The position numbers and the translations under genes are program-made. From Phaeotremella fagi (lineage: Eukaryota; Basidiomycota; Tremellomycetes; Tremellales; Phaeotremellaceae): a stretch of DNA of 64,000 nucleotides. Below, one piece after another: positions 24,501 to 37,407 of this stretch. Numbering within the stretch: position 1 is the first letter of the stretch; each line of letters opens with the position of its first letter. The notes below the pieces were generated by a model. The model was given only the letters and a program-made list of their open reading frames with translations, searched no databases and was not told where the DNA came from. The stretch spans positions 977,634-1,041,633 of the forward strand of contig BCHU01000001.1 in the NCBI GenBank assembly GCA_001599715.1, in the 5' to 3' direction.

Positions 24501-25765
24501 ATGTAAGTGATTTCAACTTTCAAATCATACTCTATTTCTCTGACTTATTGGCTGAATAGGATCTCGAATTCGCTAGCATGATGGTGGTCAAACTTAACAT
24601 GATTTTAATAACTTCACCAGAACTAGCTGATTTCAGAAGAAGATTGAAAAATCTAGATTCTAAAGATGGTCAAATGCTTTTCTCGTCCTTATATCGATCA
24701 TGGTGTCATAACGCCGTGGCCGTTTTTGCTCTATGTCTTTTAGCTCAGGCTTATGAACATGCTTCGAATCTTTTACAGATCTTGTAAGTGTCCCCCGGAA
24801 GCTGGTAATGCGTGCTGATTTGTTTTTCTTAGTGCTGAATTGGAACTCACTGTTTCACTTCTTGTCCAGATCGATAAACTCGTCATGTTAATCGAATCAC
24901 CCGTTTTCACCAGTATGTCGATTTTTCTTATAGAAAGGCAAAAAATCAAACCTGACACTCGATTAGATCTTCGATTACAACTTCTTGAACCAGATAAATA
25001 CCCATATCTACCGAAATGTCTTTATGGTTTATTAATGATTTTACCACAATCAAGTGCATTCGTTTCACTACGGGCTAGATTGTCGGTAGTTCATTCATCA
25101 GGTTATGTTCCCATGACTCCTAAAATATCCAGTTCGAGTTCGACTTCTGGTTCGACGTTTTCATCCACTCCTTCTGGTAGATCGAAATTGAACAGGGATG
25201 AAATCAAATGGCAAGAATTACTTTCACGTGAGTGTTACATTATCACATCAATTATACAAAAATCGAATAACAGCTAAATGAACGAATCGGAATAGATTTC
25301 CGATCAGTTCAAACTCGTCATGAGAAATCTAGACGACAACTTCATTCGGGTGAAGGGACGAGTGGAGGCGGAGCGTCGATTCATTATTCGTCCCCATCAC
25401 AGACGTTTGTTTCTACGACTTCGATCGGTGGTGGTGGTGGGGTTGGTTTACAGAGTGCAGCGCAGATTTCATCTAATAAAGGGACTTCGTCGAGTTCAGG
25501 AACGATAAAACGTAAAAGTGGTCGGGCGAGTTTAGAGTCTGGTGGAAGTGGAAGCGGAAGTGGGGGTGGTGGTAGGATTTCAATGTCTGGATTGTCGCCT
25601 TTGAATCCTAAGAGGGGTGGTGGTGGAAGTGGAAGCGGTGGTGGTGGTAGTGGATCACTGGTTAGTATTGGAGGTGCGGTTGCTTCTATGAATGGAGCTG
25701 GAGCTTTGAGATCGATAAGTCCTTCTGGAGGGAAGAAGAGGATATTAGGGATGGGTAGGAGGTAG
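21535..25765 (+). CDS. VAC14: Vac14, scaffold of the Fab1/PIKfyve complex
   Basis: HEAT-repeat scaffold that holds Fab1 lipid kinase and Fig4 phosphatase together on the vacuole to control PtdIns(3,5)P2. The first exons are tiny: 21535-21538 (4 nt), 21592-21609 (18 nt), 21663-21678 (16 nt), 21719-21757 (39 nt), then 21812 onward. Joined they read [20 protein letters not shown], the conserved Vac14 N-terminus. Further family blocks are [99 protein letters not shown], and [18 protein letters not shown] followed by [14 protein letters not shown]. Compared with animal Vac14 it has an acidic insert (about 22980-23120), a long Ser/Thr/Pro insert (about 23500-23990) and a Gly/Ser-rich C-terminal tail. 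About a thousand residues in all. Confidence 0.93.
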
Positions 25766-26240
25766 GGTAGAGGGTAGAGGGTAGAGGTAGAGGGAACAAT
25801 GTGGCGCTCAGTCATGTCCCACGGAGCCACACAGGGGTTCAGGGCAAATGTAGTCAGAGTCAGATGACATAGTGTGATGTCCCTCAACTGTTAAATTCAC
25901 CTTTATGCCGACAATCCGAGTCAAGGCGTGAGAGCAGAGGAATTAGGTGGTATCCATCCGGAATGGATGCCGAGGTGGATCCTTTATTCGGCCCGTGTTC
26001 GTTCAGACTTTACACCGTAGAGCGACAATAAGCTGGGTAAAGAGTTATGTTTAAGCAGTCAGTGTCAGTAGAGGAGTATGAGGGGGGTGCTAGCTGTAAG
26101 GTATTCAAAGTAAAACCCCATTCTCTACCCCAACATCTTCTCCATTCTTTCACTTTCTCTTTGCTTCATCATCTTGATGACTTTTCAAGTGGATACAACA
26201 ACAACATTACTTTAAGTATCCATTCCATCCTCACCCAACC
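25766..26240. promoter_or_regulatory. Spacer upstream of the zinc-finger gene
   Basis: 475 bp between VAC14 and the next plus-strand gene. It starts with a GGTAGAG-type purine repeat at 25761-25795 and ends with C/T-rich DNA (26115-26180) typical of a leader just before a start codon. A 17-bp word at 25924-25940 recurs at 38069-38085. No coding signal. Confidence 0.45.
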
Positions 26241-29200
26241 ATGCCGTTCAAAAGTGGACCAAGAAAAGCTGAAAGAGATCAGAAAGGTGATCCAGTTTAT
26301 TCATGTACTTGGATAGGTGAGTCACCGGGGTCCCATGGGTCTAGAGCTCTTCATTGTTGGGTTTACTAACCAACTGTTGGTAGGTTGTCAAAAGACTTTT
26401 GGTACTGCTGGTCATGTTCGACGACATGAGAAAACTCGTATGTTTTGTTTGCTTGTTTTCAATTCGTTCCGATGGTGAGAGCTGACGCTGTTTTTAGACG
26501 CCGGTAGTACACCTTACGCCTGTCCTTTTTGCGGTAAATCATTTGGAAGGAGTGACGTTCGTGCTAAACATGTTTCCACGATGCATGAGTCCCTTCATGA
26601 TGAAAGAAGATATTCATCTAGTTCATCATCACCAAAAGAGTAAGTTGTCTCAATTCCTTCAGTGTGATCGTCAACTGATGAATTCCCTTTAGGGCATCGC
26701 CGAGAAAATCCTCTCCTAGAAAAACATCACCTAAACAAACGAATCTCCCACCAAAGAAAAAACAACGATTCGATTCATCATCCCTCTCACCTCCTAGTCG
26801 ATCGATCCAACTCTCACCATCAGCCATTTCATCACTTCCAAACACCAACGCCAACACCAACAATCAAACTTTACCTCTGCTCTCACCAACGGTTTGGCCA
26901 AACACTTTTGTGATGCCTGAACTTAGTGGTCCGACGATCAAAAACGATGAAACCGTTTCTTCAGTTTTTAGATCGGCTGCCGCACCTCATAACATGTTAT
27001 CTGGTGGTCCTACTATCATAGTTCCCCCTACTTCGTTCTCTTTACCTTCTAATCATACGACGACATCGAATACAAATTCAGGTTCTGGTTCTGGGTTTTT
27101 AAATCCTGCTCATCTTTCTGCAGGTACTTCTTTAAATTATAGTGATTCCGGTATGTACAAGATTTTTAGGCGATTGTTCATTATAGTCATACTGATATTT
27201 CATATAGGTTTAATGCCTAACGAAACTAATCCTGATGTTAATCTTCTTTTACCTTCTTCTTGGGAATCTTTCGATCACGTTTTCGGTTGGGGACTCGATA
27301 ACTCTTTAGATTTAGATGTTGGTCTTTCGAACAGCATGTTCGATGGACAGGCTATTGGTCCAGTCAGTTCGAACGATACACTTAGTGCAGCTTGGTTGTT
27401 ATGCACGACACCTCGTCAAGGTTCACCTGTCAACGGTGTTGATCCAAACCCATTACCTAATTTCGGTTTACCAGGTTTAAAACATGTTACACCCAAAAAC
27501 GATCCTTTCGGCAGAAACGATGATAACCCATGGGTGAGTCTAGTTCTTTTTCATCAAAGACTAAAGATCTCTTGTCTTTTTTCTTCTGTCGTTCGTCATC
27601 GTTGTGTTTAAAATATCATTCTGACGATCGACTAATTAGCACTCCTACAGCCTCATGTATTTCGGCCAAAAGTCCCCGATAGACCTCTAACACTTGGAGG
27701 TGTAAAGGCAACACCTCGACCTAACCATATCAGACTAGGTCCAAATCGTGTTTCCCAAGCCTCAAGAAACGCCATGCTCTCATTAATCTATCTTTCCCAT
27801 CAATCCCATTGGCTTATGCCTGATATAGAAGATTTCCCGGATCACGAAACTTTATCTGATTTCATTAATTTATATTTCGAACATTTCCATCCTACTTTCC
27901 CTGTTATTCATAAATCCACTTTTTTGGAGACTGACACACCTGCCGTTTTACTTTTGGCGGTGGCTGCTATCGGCGCTACGTTTGCTGAGAGCGATTTCAT
28001 GCCTTTGGCTGTTGCTCTGAGTGAGTTGGTTAGAAGGATGATCACTTGGATGGTATGTTGGCATTTTAGCAAGGGAACCATGACTGACTTGATAGTAGCG
28101 TGCTAGTGATCAACGATCAAAATTCGATAGACACGCTCTTCAAGCTTTCTTACTTCAAACTGCACTGGGTTTGACATGCGGTTCAAGAGAGATGTATCTA
28201 CATTCGGAAATTTTTCGATGTAGTCTCGTGACGACTTGTCGAAGAATGCATCTCCTTCGACCAGGTCCTTCAGCCACCGACGATCTGTACGCCAGAGAAA
28301 TCGTTCCTTCTGTAGAAGACCGTCATAGAGCTTATGTAGAAGACGAAACCCGTCGTAGACTAGGATGGGGAATTTTCGTAAGTATCACAAAATATCTACG
28401 AAGAGTTATTCACAACTAAACATGATCCTTCAGTTGCTCGACGCTCAAATGGCAATCTTCGGTACCATGCCAGGATTATTTTCGATTTCAGAAGCTGGAG
28501 TTCCGTTACCCGGAGACGATTCACTTTGGGAAGCTCCTGACGCTCAATCTTGGTCATTGGCTGTATCGAATCTAGACAATCAAAATCAAGATTCCATCTC
28601 TGGAAATTTCTCACCTTTCCTTCATGTTTTATCAGCTTCTTTGGCTGGGAAATCTACGACTCGTTTGAATGATTTCGCTGGTTGTATCTTATCTCATACT
28701 CTCTATCGGTTAGTTTTTGTCGTGTGATCCAAGTGGTTGAGTTCTAATCAATTCTTTATAATTAGATTATCGCTTGATGCTTATTTGTTACAGAGGGCTT
28801 TGGGGGCTGATGGACCACTTGAAGTTTCCGAGATTTCAGCTTGTTATCCACCAATTTTAGGAAGGTGAGTTTTTAATTGAAACCAGAGATTCTTAAGTTG
28901 ACAACATCCTTAGTAAACCCGATCAAGTCTTGTTGTCACTAGCTCAATCCTTCTTCCCATCATCGAATCCAACTCATCTCAGCATAACCCCGATGTCGCT
29001 ATACCACCATGCCCATCTCCAATTCACTCGACCAGGTTTCGTCGAAAACGTTAAATTAGCTTCAGGTAAATCGGAACCTGATCTGAATAAAAAAGCTGGA
29101 ATCAGATGGTTAAAAGAATGGGTTAAAGATGGTAGAGAAGTTCGAACGATTCTATGGCATGCTAGTATACTTAATGGCATTTTGACTGAATATCCTCGTG

Positions 29201-29671
29201 GGTGAGTGGAATTTGGTCAACTATCATTGATGCTCATGCTGATGTTTATCGCGTTTTAGTGCTTTGTCAGAAGTCTTTTGGACTTTTGATGTAGCGTTAT
29301 CTTTATGGGCTGTTTTGAAATACGGTTCAGAAAAGATTAAATCAGTCAACTTGACTGAAGTAGTATACCGTTCATCGAGTGAGTTGAGATATTCATCACG
29401 ATAGCAGTACTGGGTAGAATGCTAACAGTAGTAACCAGTTCGTGACTCATCACCACCACCAATGTGGCTTTCTCATGGTGGTACAATAATCCTACCAAGT
29501 CTAGGTTCATCGATTTCATTAAGTGTTACATCTATTCTACATTTTTTTATCAATAGATTCGAACGATTACCTTGGGGACTGGCGGGATTGTTTAGACAGG
29601 TTTTAAGTAAATTGTTGGAAGCTGAGATTAGGGAAGGTCAAGGTCTTTTGGTGAATGCTAATGTAGTGTAG
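26241..29671 (+). CDS. C2H2 zinc-finger transcription factor with fungal_trans domain
   Basis: The N-terminus carries two zinc fingers: C-x4-C-x12-H-x3-H (CTWIGCQKTFGTAGHVRRH) and C-x2-C-x12-H-x4-H (CPFCGKSFGRSDVRAKH), split by introns near 26316 and 26438. A Ser/Pro/Thr-rich disordered region of ~250 residues follows. From about 27650 a helical part matches the fungal-specific transcription factor domain (PF04082 type): LYFEHFHPTFPVIHKSTFLE, LLLAVAAIGATFAES, RCSLVTTCRRMHLLRPG and DETRRRLGWGIFLLDAQMA. C2H2 fingers plus this domain is the layout of S. pombe Klf1/Zas1-type regulators, so it should be a nuclear DNA-binding regulator. Target genes cannot be inferred. Around ten exons; the start is the ATG before the first finger exon, in a good context. 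Confidence 0.87.
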
Positions 29672-29928
29672 TAGTGTTATTGTAGCATAGATGTAGATGT
29701 ACTCGTACTGTACTCCAGGTGCCACTCTTTAATCTACCGAGCACGTCTTAATCTGCCGGGCCGGAGGACGGACCGGTCGTGGAGATAATGCAGCGGAGAT
29801 GGCAAATGGCGGTTTGGTTTGGGGAGTACGAGTGGTGAGATGGGATGGATATAATGGTACAGGATGGATACTCTTAGAACTTTTTTCTCTTTCACTTTCA
29901 CTTTTATTTTCATTCCAAGTTAATCACA
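29672..29928. promoter_or_regulatory. Aldo-keto reductase promoter with CGG triplets
   Basis: Contains GTACTCGTACTGTACTCC at 29699-29716 and a GC-rich block at 29756-29780 in which CGG (29762), CGG (29769) and CCG (29773) triplets are closely spaced. Such CGG/CCG pairs are the known half-sites of Zn(II)2Cys6 regulators. A C/T-rich leader precedes the ATG. Binding is inference. Confidence 0.45.
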
Positions 29929-31283
29929 ATGTCTACCCCAACTTCATTCAAACTCAACACTGGTGCTACCATCCCAGCAGTCGGCCTTGGTACTTGGCAA
30001 GCTAAACCTGGAGAAGTTCAGGCTGCCGTTAAAACAGCTCTTGAGAGTGGTTACACCCATTTAGACTGTGCTCTTTGTTACCAAGTGAGTTTCGTCACTC
30101 TTCTTCTTTAGTGTTCATGCTAAGTGTTATGTTAGAACGAGAAAGAAGTTGGTCAAGGTATCAAAGACTCTGGTGTCAAAAGAGAAGATCTCTTCATCAC
30201 CTCCAAAGTGTATGTTTTACCTCTTCATGTATGGTTGAACGTTTTAATCTAACTCCACACAGTTGGTGTACCTACCACGACCGCGTCGCTGAATGTCTCG
30301 AAATCACCCTAAAAGACTTAGGTGTAGAATACCTCGATCTCTACTTAATCCATTGGCCAGTGTACGTCCACCCCTCCCCGTTCCCCGTTTACCGTACCAA
30401 AAACTAACAAGAGAACCCCAGACGAACAGTCGAGAACGGTTCATCAAAACTTTTCCCAGTCAAGGAAGACGGTTCAAGAAACATTGATTGGGAATGGGAT
30501 CAAGCAAAGACTTGGGAACAACTTGAAGCTCTTCAAGCTTCTGGTAAAGTTAAGGCTATTGGGGTTTCCAATTTCTCCATTCCTTTCCTTGAGAAATTGT
30601 CTAAAACTTGGAAAATCGTTCCTGCCGTTAACCAGGTAGGTTTATTTCTTACCCATCCAAGGAATTTATACTAAATGCACATTTCGTAGATCGAGATTCA
30701 CCCATACAACCCATCTTTGGAACTTAAGAAATACTGTGATTCAAAAGGTATCTTGCTTGAAGCCTACAGTCCACTCGGATCAACCAGTGAGTGACCAACA
30801 TCAACAATTTCCCAAGCTGTTCCAAACCTAATCCTAAAAACCTATAGACTCCCCACTCCACTCCGATCCAACTCTTATCAAAATCGCTGAGAAATACAAC
30901 GTTTCTCCAGCTACCATCTTGATCTCTTACGAGGTTAACAGAGGTATCGTCGTCTTACCTAAATCAGTTACACCAAAACGTATGTCGCGTCTCTCTCTCA
31001 AACATCTTTGCTAATGAATCTTTATTCGCATAGGTATCGCTGATAACCTCAAAACCATCAAACTCGCCGAAGAAGATATCGCCGCCCTTGACGGTTTAGC
31101 CGCCCAAGGTAAACAACAAAGAGTTACCACTCCAGCTTGGGGTTCAGATCTCGTAAGTTTTTCAAACTTTTTGTTGAATGAATAGTTTTATTGACTCTTG
31201 TTGGATAGGGTTTCTCTGATTGGTACGGTGCAGGTAACAAAGATGCTCCAGAGGGTGTTCGTTTGATCGCTGGTAAAGCTTAA
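29929..31283 (+). CDS. Aldo-keto reductase, NADPH-dependent (GCY1-like)
   Basis: Begins with the family start [17 protein letters not shown] and has all four catalytic residues: Asp46 and Tyr51 ([10 protein letters not shown]), Lys76 (FITSKV) and His107 (LYLIHWP). Further markers are [46 protein letters not shown] and [11 protein letters not shown]. It should reduce aldehydes or ketones with NADPH in the cytosol; glycerol/glyceraldehyde, sugar or xenobiotic carbonyls are all possible. The GCY1-like label reflects general similarity to yeast Gcy1/Ypr1 only. The length of about 320 residues is typical. Roughly eight exons with short introns, for example donors at 30085 and 30210. The last exon ends [13 protein letters not shown]. 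Confidence 0.9.
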
Positions 31284-31671
31284 AAACTTTGAAGTGAATA
31301 GAACTTTCGGTTATAGAAGTGATAAAGGCTCCTTGATGATATAGATAGCATTCATTTGGATTTTATGCATTATCGGTGTTCCTTAGAGTTTAAAAGTAAT
31401 AGCTCAGACAACAGGGTTGCCAGTCCAAGACTCCAATTTGTACTGTATTCATTTCATTCAAAGCTACAATATATTACAATATACGAAAAAAAAATGAGAG
31501 TTGCATCTCGTGTACTCTCGATTCAACAGCAGCAGCACACTATTCTAAAAAGGGAGAAGATTATAATATATATACAAGGGAAGGGGTTGAGGGATGAAAG
31601 GATGTTTTGGATGAAATAGGTTGTCCACAGGTAAACCTTTAGATGTTACATTACTTTTTTCTCGTCTACAA
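31284..31671. other. Convergent 3' region between AKR and RhoGEF
   Basis: 388 bp of AT-rich DNA with an A-run at 31486-31493 and a CAGCAG repeat at about 31527. It most likely contains both 3' UTRs. The open frame through 31545-31671 on the minus strand lies 3' of the proposed RhoGEF stop and is not supported. Confidence 0.4.
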
Positions 31672-34600
31672 TCATCTACGACTCTGTTGATTGATTGCTC
31701 GACACCATTGGAGGGTGTTACTATTCGATCCACCGTTGAAATAATATATCGACTGAAAAGAGGTTAAGTGTCAGTTCAACGTGCCATAATGTCAAAATGA
31801 TTACTTGCCTTATTATCAACGACTCTTAAAATCGTACCATTGATGATCGAAGCTGGTTCCCTGACAGTAGCCATCCTCAACACATTGAACAAATCAACCA
31901 CACCCTCCCAACCCTCGTTACCTCGTTGTTGGACTAAAACCAACAAATCCGAACAAAGGATCAACATCATCGGTCGATCCATCGGTTCAGGAATAAGATT
32001 TTCGATCTGAACCACCGTTTTTAAACTGTTACTAACGTTATTAGGTCCGATGGTGTTATTGTTCTGATCATCGATTTCAGAAATAGACATGGAATGGTAA
32101 TTTACACTTTGATGAGGTGTCGTTGTTGGTGAAGGGTAAGAATCGATTTCGATGAATGACGATGATTTTTTCACTAGTCTGATTAAAGTTAATGAACCGT
32201 CCAGAATCAATTTTCGATGAGGTTGAACTAATGGTGAAGGACCTCTAGAAGAGATTCGCTGTTGCCAATGGAACAATCGTAATCTTGACTCGGCATCTCG
32301 TTTCTCTTCATTCATCGTTGCCGCCAATGTTGAAATTTCACCGAGAGCATCGTCAAGTGTATCCGTAGGTCCATCAATTTCAGGTGGCGTACACATCGCT
32401 AAATCTTCCAACAACATTTTGTACCTTGGTATACGTTGTACCGGTAAAAGAAGATAACTTTCTAGGTTGATTTGAGAATGTCTTGGATGTTCACGACATC
32501 TCTACAATTGTGTATCAGTAAAATTTATAACAAACAGTTAGAACCCACCTTCAAAAATGTCTTTACGCGTTTTCGTTGACTTGTAGACATGTTCGAACCA
32601 CCTTGAGAAGATTCACCGATCGGTAAACTGACAGCACTCAAACCAGCGTTAATCGCCACAGCAGCAATAGAATAACTTGGACTGTTAGGTTTAGATCCAT
32701 AAGCCGGTGTAGAAGGTAAAGAAGATTGAGGTGTCGAGTTACCGTTCGACGACCAAGTTTTCATTCTACTCAAAGCGTTATCGAAATTATTGATATATGT
32801 CGAGTACTGTTTCATGTACGCGATATACGTTCTGAAGACGTCACCAACAGCATGAGCTGTTTTCGTCGATAACGTTCCTTGATCATCGTCTTGTTCTTCG
32901 ATCAAAGCTTTGACAGCTTTTTCGATCGTCGGTAAGAAGTTATCACGATGGATGGTGAGGATTGATTCGACACCGCCAAAAACGATCTTTCTTTCCGCAA
33001 GTGGAATCACTGTTTCCGAATTTGGTTTGTTGGGGTTTAAAAGCTGTGAAGCTGGTTTCACATAGATTGATACCAATTCACCTAAACCTCTGACATATGT
33101 ACGTTCAGTGCTAAGGCAGTTAGTAAATAGCACAGAATGAATGATTGCACCAAACTCACTCGTAGATCTCACGTATAACTCTAGCTCGTTTACTTTTATC
33201 ATCTCTAAACTTCTTACCGCCCAGATCACTAGCTGGGATCTCCTGAGAACCTCTCAGACTCGCATCGCCAGCTTCAACGGTACCATTAACCCCATTTGCA
33301 CTGGAACCATCTAATGTCGGTCGTCTAGCTTTACGAGTTTCAGAAGCGGATCCGCGTCCAGTTTGAACAGAAGGCGAACCTGCTCTATCAGAACTAACGA
33401 TCGAACTGCCATAACCACTTTCAGAAGATCCGGTACCGCCAACAACCTCGAATCCACCATATGGTTCTATCGGTGATCTGGACAAATCATACAAGTCTCT
33501 AAGGTACGATTTGATAGTTTCCAAACCAGCAGAATACCTCGCTTCGTTATCGACTGTTGATGCGGAATTTACATTGATCTGAATAGGTGAATCGACTATC
33601 TCTTCTAGTAATTCCGCTTCATCATGATTTGAACCATCGAACATGGCTGACGAAGGCATGAAAGGCGATACAGATGGGATTTTGATGTTGATATGAGGAG
33701 GTCCAGAGTCAATAGGTAAGAAACTCCTTCTCTTACCCCTGGTTGTAGTAGATGACGCTGATAAATTGGGTAAACCATTAGGACCAAGTGTTGAAGCCAG
33801 TCTCTTTCCATTCCCACTTCCAAATTCAGAAGTTTCAAAAGCACCACCTAATCCCTTTCTCGTTGGTAAAGTGACAGCAGATTTAGCGGCTGGAGATAAT
33901 CCTGGACGGACGTTGGCTGGAGGTGACGGATCGGAATTGGCGTGAATCAACGGTGGAGGAGGTGGTGGCATTGATTTGAGGTTCGCTGAAGCAGAAGCAG
34001 AAAGTGAAGGTTTATCACCTTTCATTCTGCTCATTGACATCTTCCTTAGGAATCCCCATTTCCCTCGTGTACTTGATGATAGTTGAGAAGGTCCAGAATT
34101 GACATCATCCTCATCATCCGTATAGTTACCCATGGAACTTGCAGTTCGACGAGCTTCACTTGATCCGAGACTTGCGAATCGACTTGTTCTAGATGCGAGA
34201 TATACTGAAGAAGGTTGAGAAGGTGTAACACCAAACGCTGATATTAACGGTTCGAGTTTATCATCGACTGGAGTAGTTGGCAAAGGTTGTTTACCTAAAA
34301 GTGCTCCGGCCGATTGCATCCTCCTAATTCTGCCTCTAGGTGCTGAGGTCGAAGAACCTTCCTGTTGTTGTAGAGCGAACTCCGGAGCAGAGGTGTTTGG
34401 AGCCGAATGAGGATGATCTTCAGCAATGGGATCAAGAACTGTCAACTGCTGCGAAGAATGGCTCGCTGAAGGAATACCAGCGTTCATCCATGGATGATCA
34501 GGAGCGAAAAGTTCTGAAGAAGGGGGTGACTCTTTCGATTGAACTGAACTAGCTGATGTTGAACTTGACATTGAATTGACTGAGATTCCAGATTGTTGAC

Positions 34601-36626
34601 GATCGGGATAGTCATTGGAACTTGTCGCACTTGTCATTGGTGATAGGATGGGAGCAACGATCGTTGCCCAGTCATGAGCGAAAGGGTTACCATCAACGCG
34701 GAGATTCTCGAGATCGTTCAATAAGCATAGCCAAGATGGAAGAGCGATCAAACGATTTCGTCGAGCTAAATATCATGTAAGTTTGATGTCTACAAAATCA
34801 CGAGTCACGTACCACAGAATGTATGTAATTTAGTCAAAGAACCTAATTCGGATGGTAAATTCTGGATAGCACAAGTATCAATTTGCAAGACCCTCAATTC
34901 AGCAAGATCTCCTATCCAAGTTGGTAAACGACGAAGAGGATTTTCAGAAACATTCAATTCTTCGAGTACAACGCAATGTTGAAGTATTTCTGGTAGGAAC
35001 GTGAGTTCATTATTCGAAATATCCAACACCACTAGGGTTGGTGCAAGAACGACCAGTAAGCTAGGTAGTACTGATATAAGTGATGATCCGCAAGAAGGAA
35101 GTAACAGATGTGTAATTCCTATCAAGTCAGTATGCGCGATCACGAAAGATGTACACACCTGTCAACGAGCCAATCACTTCTTCCGTCAAGGCATCAATTC
35201 CACCCATAGCGCTCAGTCTATCCATGTCCAGCATCTTTTCTTTCCCTGTTTCCACCAAAGTCAAAGCAGCAGATTCAGGTTCAGGTTGAACCTCGTTATC
35301 CCAAGGTAAACCGTTACCATAATTATAAGATTGATAAGGGTACGAGTGAGCGTTATCAGAAACTCCATCAACTGATGGAGCTGTATCTGACGTCTCACTA
35401 GATGCGATTGAAGACGCTGCAGAATCACTTCGAAGTCGATTGATGACATTATGTCTCCATGGTCGGTATGAGAAAGAATGAGTGGGTGATATCGCAGATG
35501 ATTGGGTTGAACTATCGATATCAGGTGATGCTGATGATATCCCTAATCCAACTTGATCCCCTCCAGTAAACGTTCCAGGTTGAGATGGCAGTGGAGGAGG
35601 TTGAGATAAATAACTATGACTGTCGTATCCATAAAAAGCACCTGATGCTGTTGATGATTCAGCTGATGAATACGCATTGGCGCGTCCAGTATTGGTTCTC
35701 ATCCTGATACGCGGTTCTTCGACCGATTTAGTCTCTGGTGTAACAGGTTTGAAACCATAAGAATCGTTCATCGACGGTGTGCTAGAGGTTGAATTGGCTG
35801 TTGATGAAGTTGCGAAACTTAGAGTTGGTTCTCGTACGTGGTCGTCAACATCATAATCCGTCGTCGAGTAACTGTCAACATCAACTTCAGTCTCAGTTCC
35901 GGTTGTTGATCTTGGATAATTTCCTGAAATGGTAGTGAAGAAAGGTTTTGATGGTGGAGTTGGATCCGTGTATTTACGTTGTGATTGATAAACGTGATCC
36001 TCCGATGGTTGAGGATACACGCTAGCAGGTCTCCTTCGAACGGGACGAGGTGGTGGTGGACTGATTTCGACAAAACTAATCCCAGTAGGAGCTTGAACAA
36101 ATTCTTCCATCTTTGGTGTGTTTTCTCTGTTTGATGGCGGAGTTGGTGGTAAATCCTTGACAGATATAGGGGAAATCGGAGTAAATGCGTTTTTGCTGGA
36201 ACCAGCCAAAGACGTCTCGAACACGTTTGCTTTTGATGAGACTGAACCTATACCTTGAAGTTTCAAAAGACTAGCTCGTTGTTGAGGAGAATTGAACGAG
36301 GGTGTGGGTGTGGGTGGCATATAACTAGGAATTGATGGCATCGCACTGAAAATATCTCTGACGTGCAATGGTGGAGGTGATCTTGAAGTTGGACGAGGTC
36401 TGGGGAGAGTATGATTCCACCAAGATTGAGCTTCAAAAGTTTCCTGTTTGCCGTAACGAGGTCCAGCAGAGAGAGTTTGTGATGCGACAGATTTCGATGA
36501 GGTGACAGGTTGATGATGATCGAAAGCGAGAAAGAGAGATGGGGTTAAAGGTCGACGGCGAGTGTGTAAGGTTATAGTTGTATGAGAATCGTTGGTAGAG
36601 GTTGAAGAAATGGAAGAAAACGACAT
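31672..36626 (-). CDS. Leucine-rich-repeat RhoGEF (LRR, DH, PH)
   Basis: Six exons encode roughly 1,550 residues. About 490 N-terminal residues are disordered and Ser/Pro-rich with PPPLPSQP-type proline runs. Leucine-rich repeats follow (about 490-620): LVVLDISNNELTFLPEIL, LEELNVSENPLRRLPTWI, LRVLQIDTCAIQNLPSELG, NRLIALPSW, LENLRVDGNPF. A second disordered stretch (~480 residues) precedes a Dbl-homology domain starting IREIYDTERTYVRGLGELV and containing CREHPRHSQINLESYLLLPV and QRIPRYKMLLEDL, the catalytic CR3 helix. A PH domain closes the protein and ends LQWCRAINQQSRR. It should activate a Rho-type GTPase in polarity or wall signalling; which GTPase is unknown. The last intron (31753-31808) has a GC-AG boundary. 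Confidence 0.9.
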
Positions 36627-37388
36627 GATGGATAAAATTGATTGATTTGATTTGATTGGAGAAAAAAAGATCAGCTTGATTCAGTGGCAACCATCAAAAG
36701 CAAACAAGGCATGGTGAGATATAAGGACATGGTGATTTGGGAAAAGGAGAAACTTGTTCATGACGTACCTCCTTGATACAACCCAAGATACGTACCCCTA
36801 ACGTATCTTTCCCAGACTAGGTGCTTCTCTTCAGAATGTTCTTCGATATGGTTTCTCCCGTTTCACCAATCTCTGATCGTACCTTCTGTAAAACCGGTTT
36901 CTAAGAGTTAAGGAGAATGTCAACGATGTCGCAGGAGAAGAAACAGGAACAGAGCATGTGGACATTTACGTACGCAAAGAAAACAAAGGCTCGAACAGAG
37001 AGCTCGAGCTCAAGGGCTAGTTTCCAACTTCGCGCCTGCTTTTCCAGATCTGATACAATGAGATTCAAGATTGAAATTAAAAGTATCCAAGTTGTCTCTC
37101 TGAATTTGTGAAGATGTTGGAAAACAGTTTTTTGAGGAGGTATGAAAGATTGACTAGATCGTTGATGGTTTGAAATCCCCTTGTTCGGCGTTTTCAAGGT
37201 AGAATTCGAATCACGACTGTACAATGTCAGCTGTCTCGTATGAGAAAGAAATTTTTGAATGTAAGGGTTGAGAATGGAAGATTGAGATTCAAAGTATTAC
37301 GAAAAGCCAAGAAGAGGCTGTTACAAATCAAGTCTGCAATGAAATGTGGGAATCTTTTCGAAAGATATGATTTGATGATGTGTATTGT

Positions 37389-37407
37389 ATCTGATCTGAT
37401 CTGATCT
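37389..37407. repeat. CTGAT pentanucleotide repeat
   Basis: Three to four tandem CTGAT units in the RhoGEF/QPT1 spacer; a short microsatellite. Confidence 0.6.

Noticed and set aside
25384..25887. 167-residue Pro-rich minus-strand ORF
   Set aside because: Antisense of the Gly/Ser-rich VAC14 C-terminal tail, which continues in frame from conserved Vac14 sequence.
36901..37224. 107-residue minus-strand ORF
   Set aside because: No domain, no neighbouring exons, composition like random AT-rich DNA.
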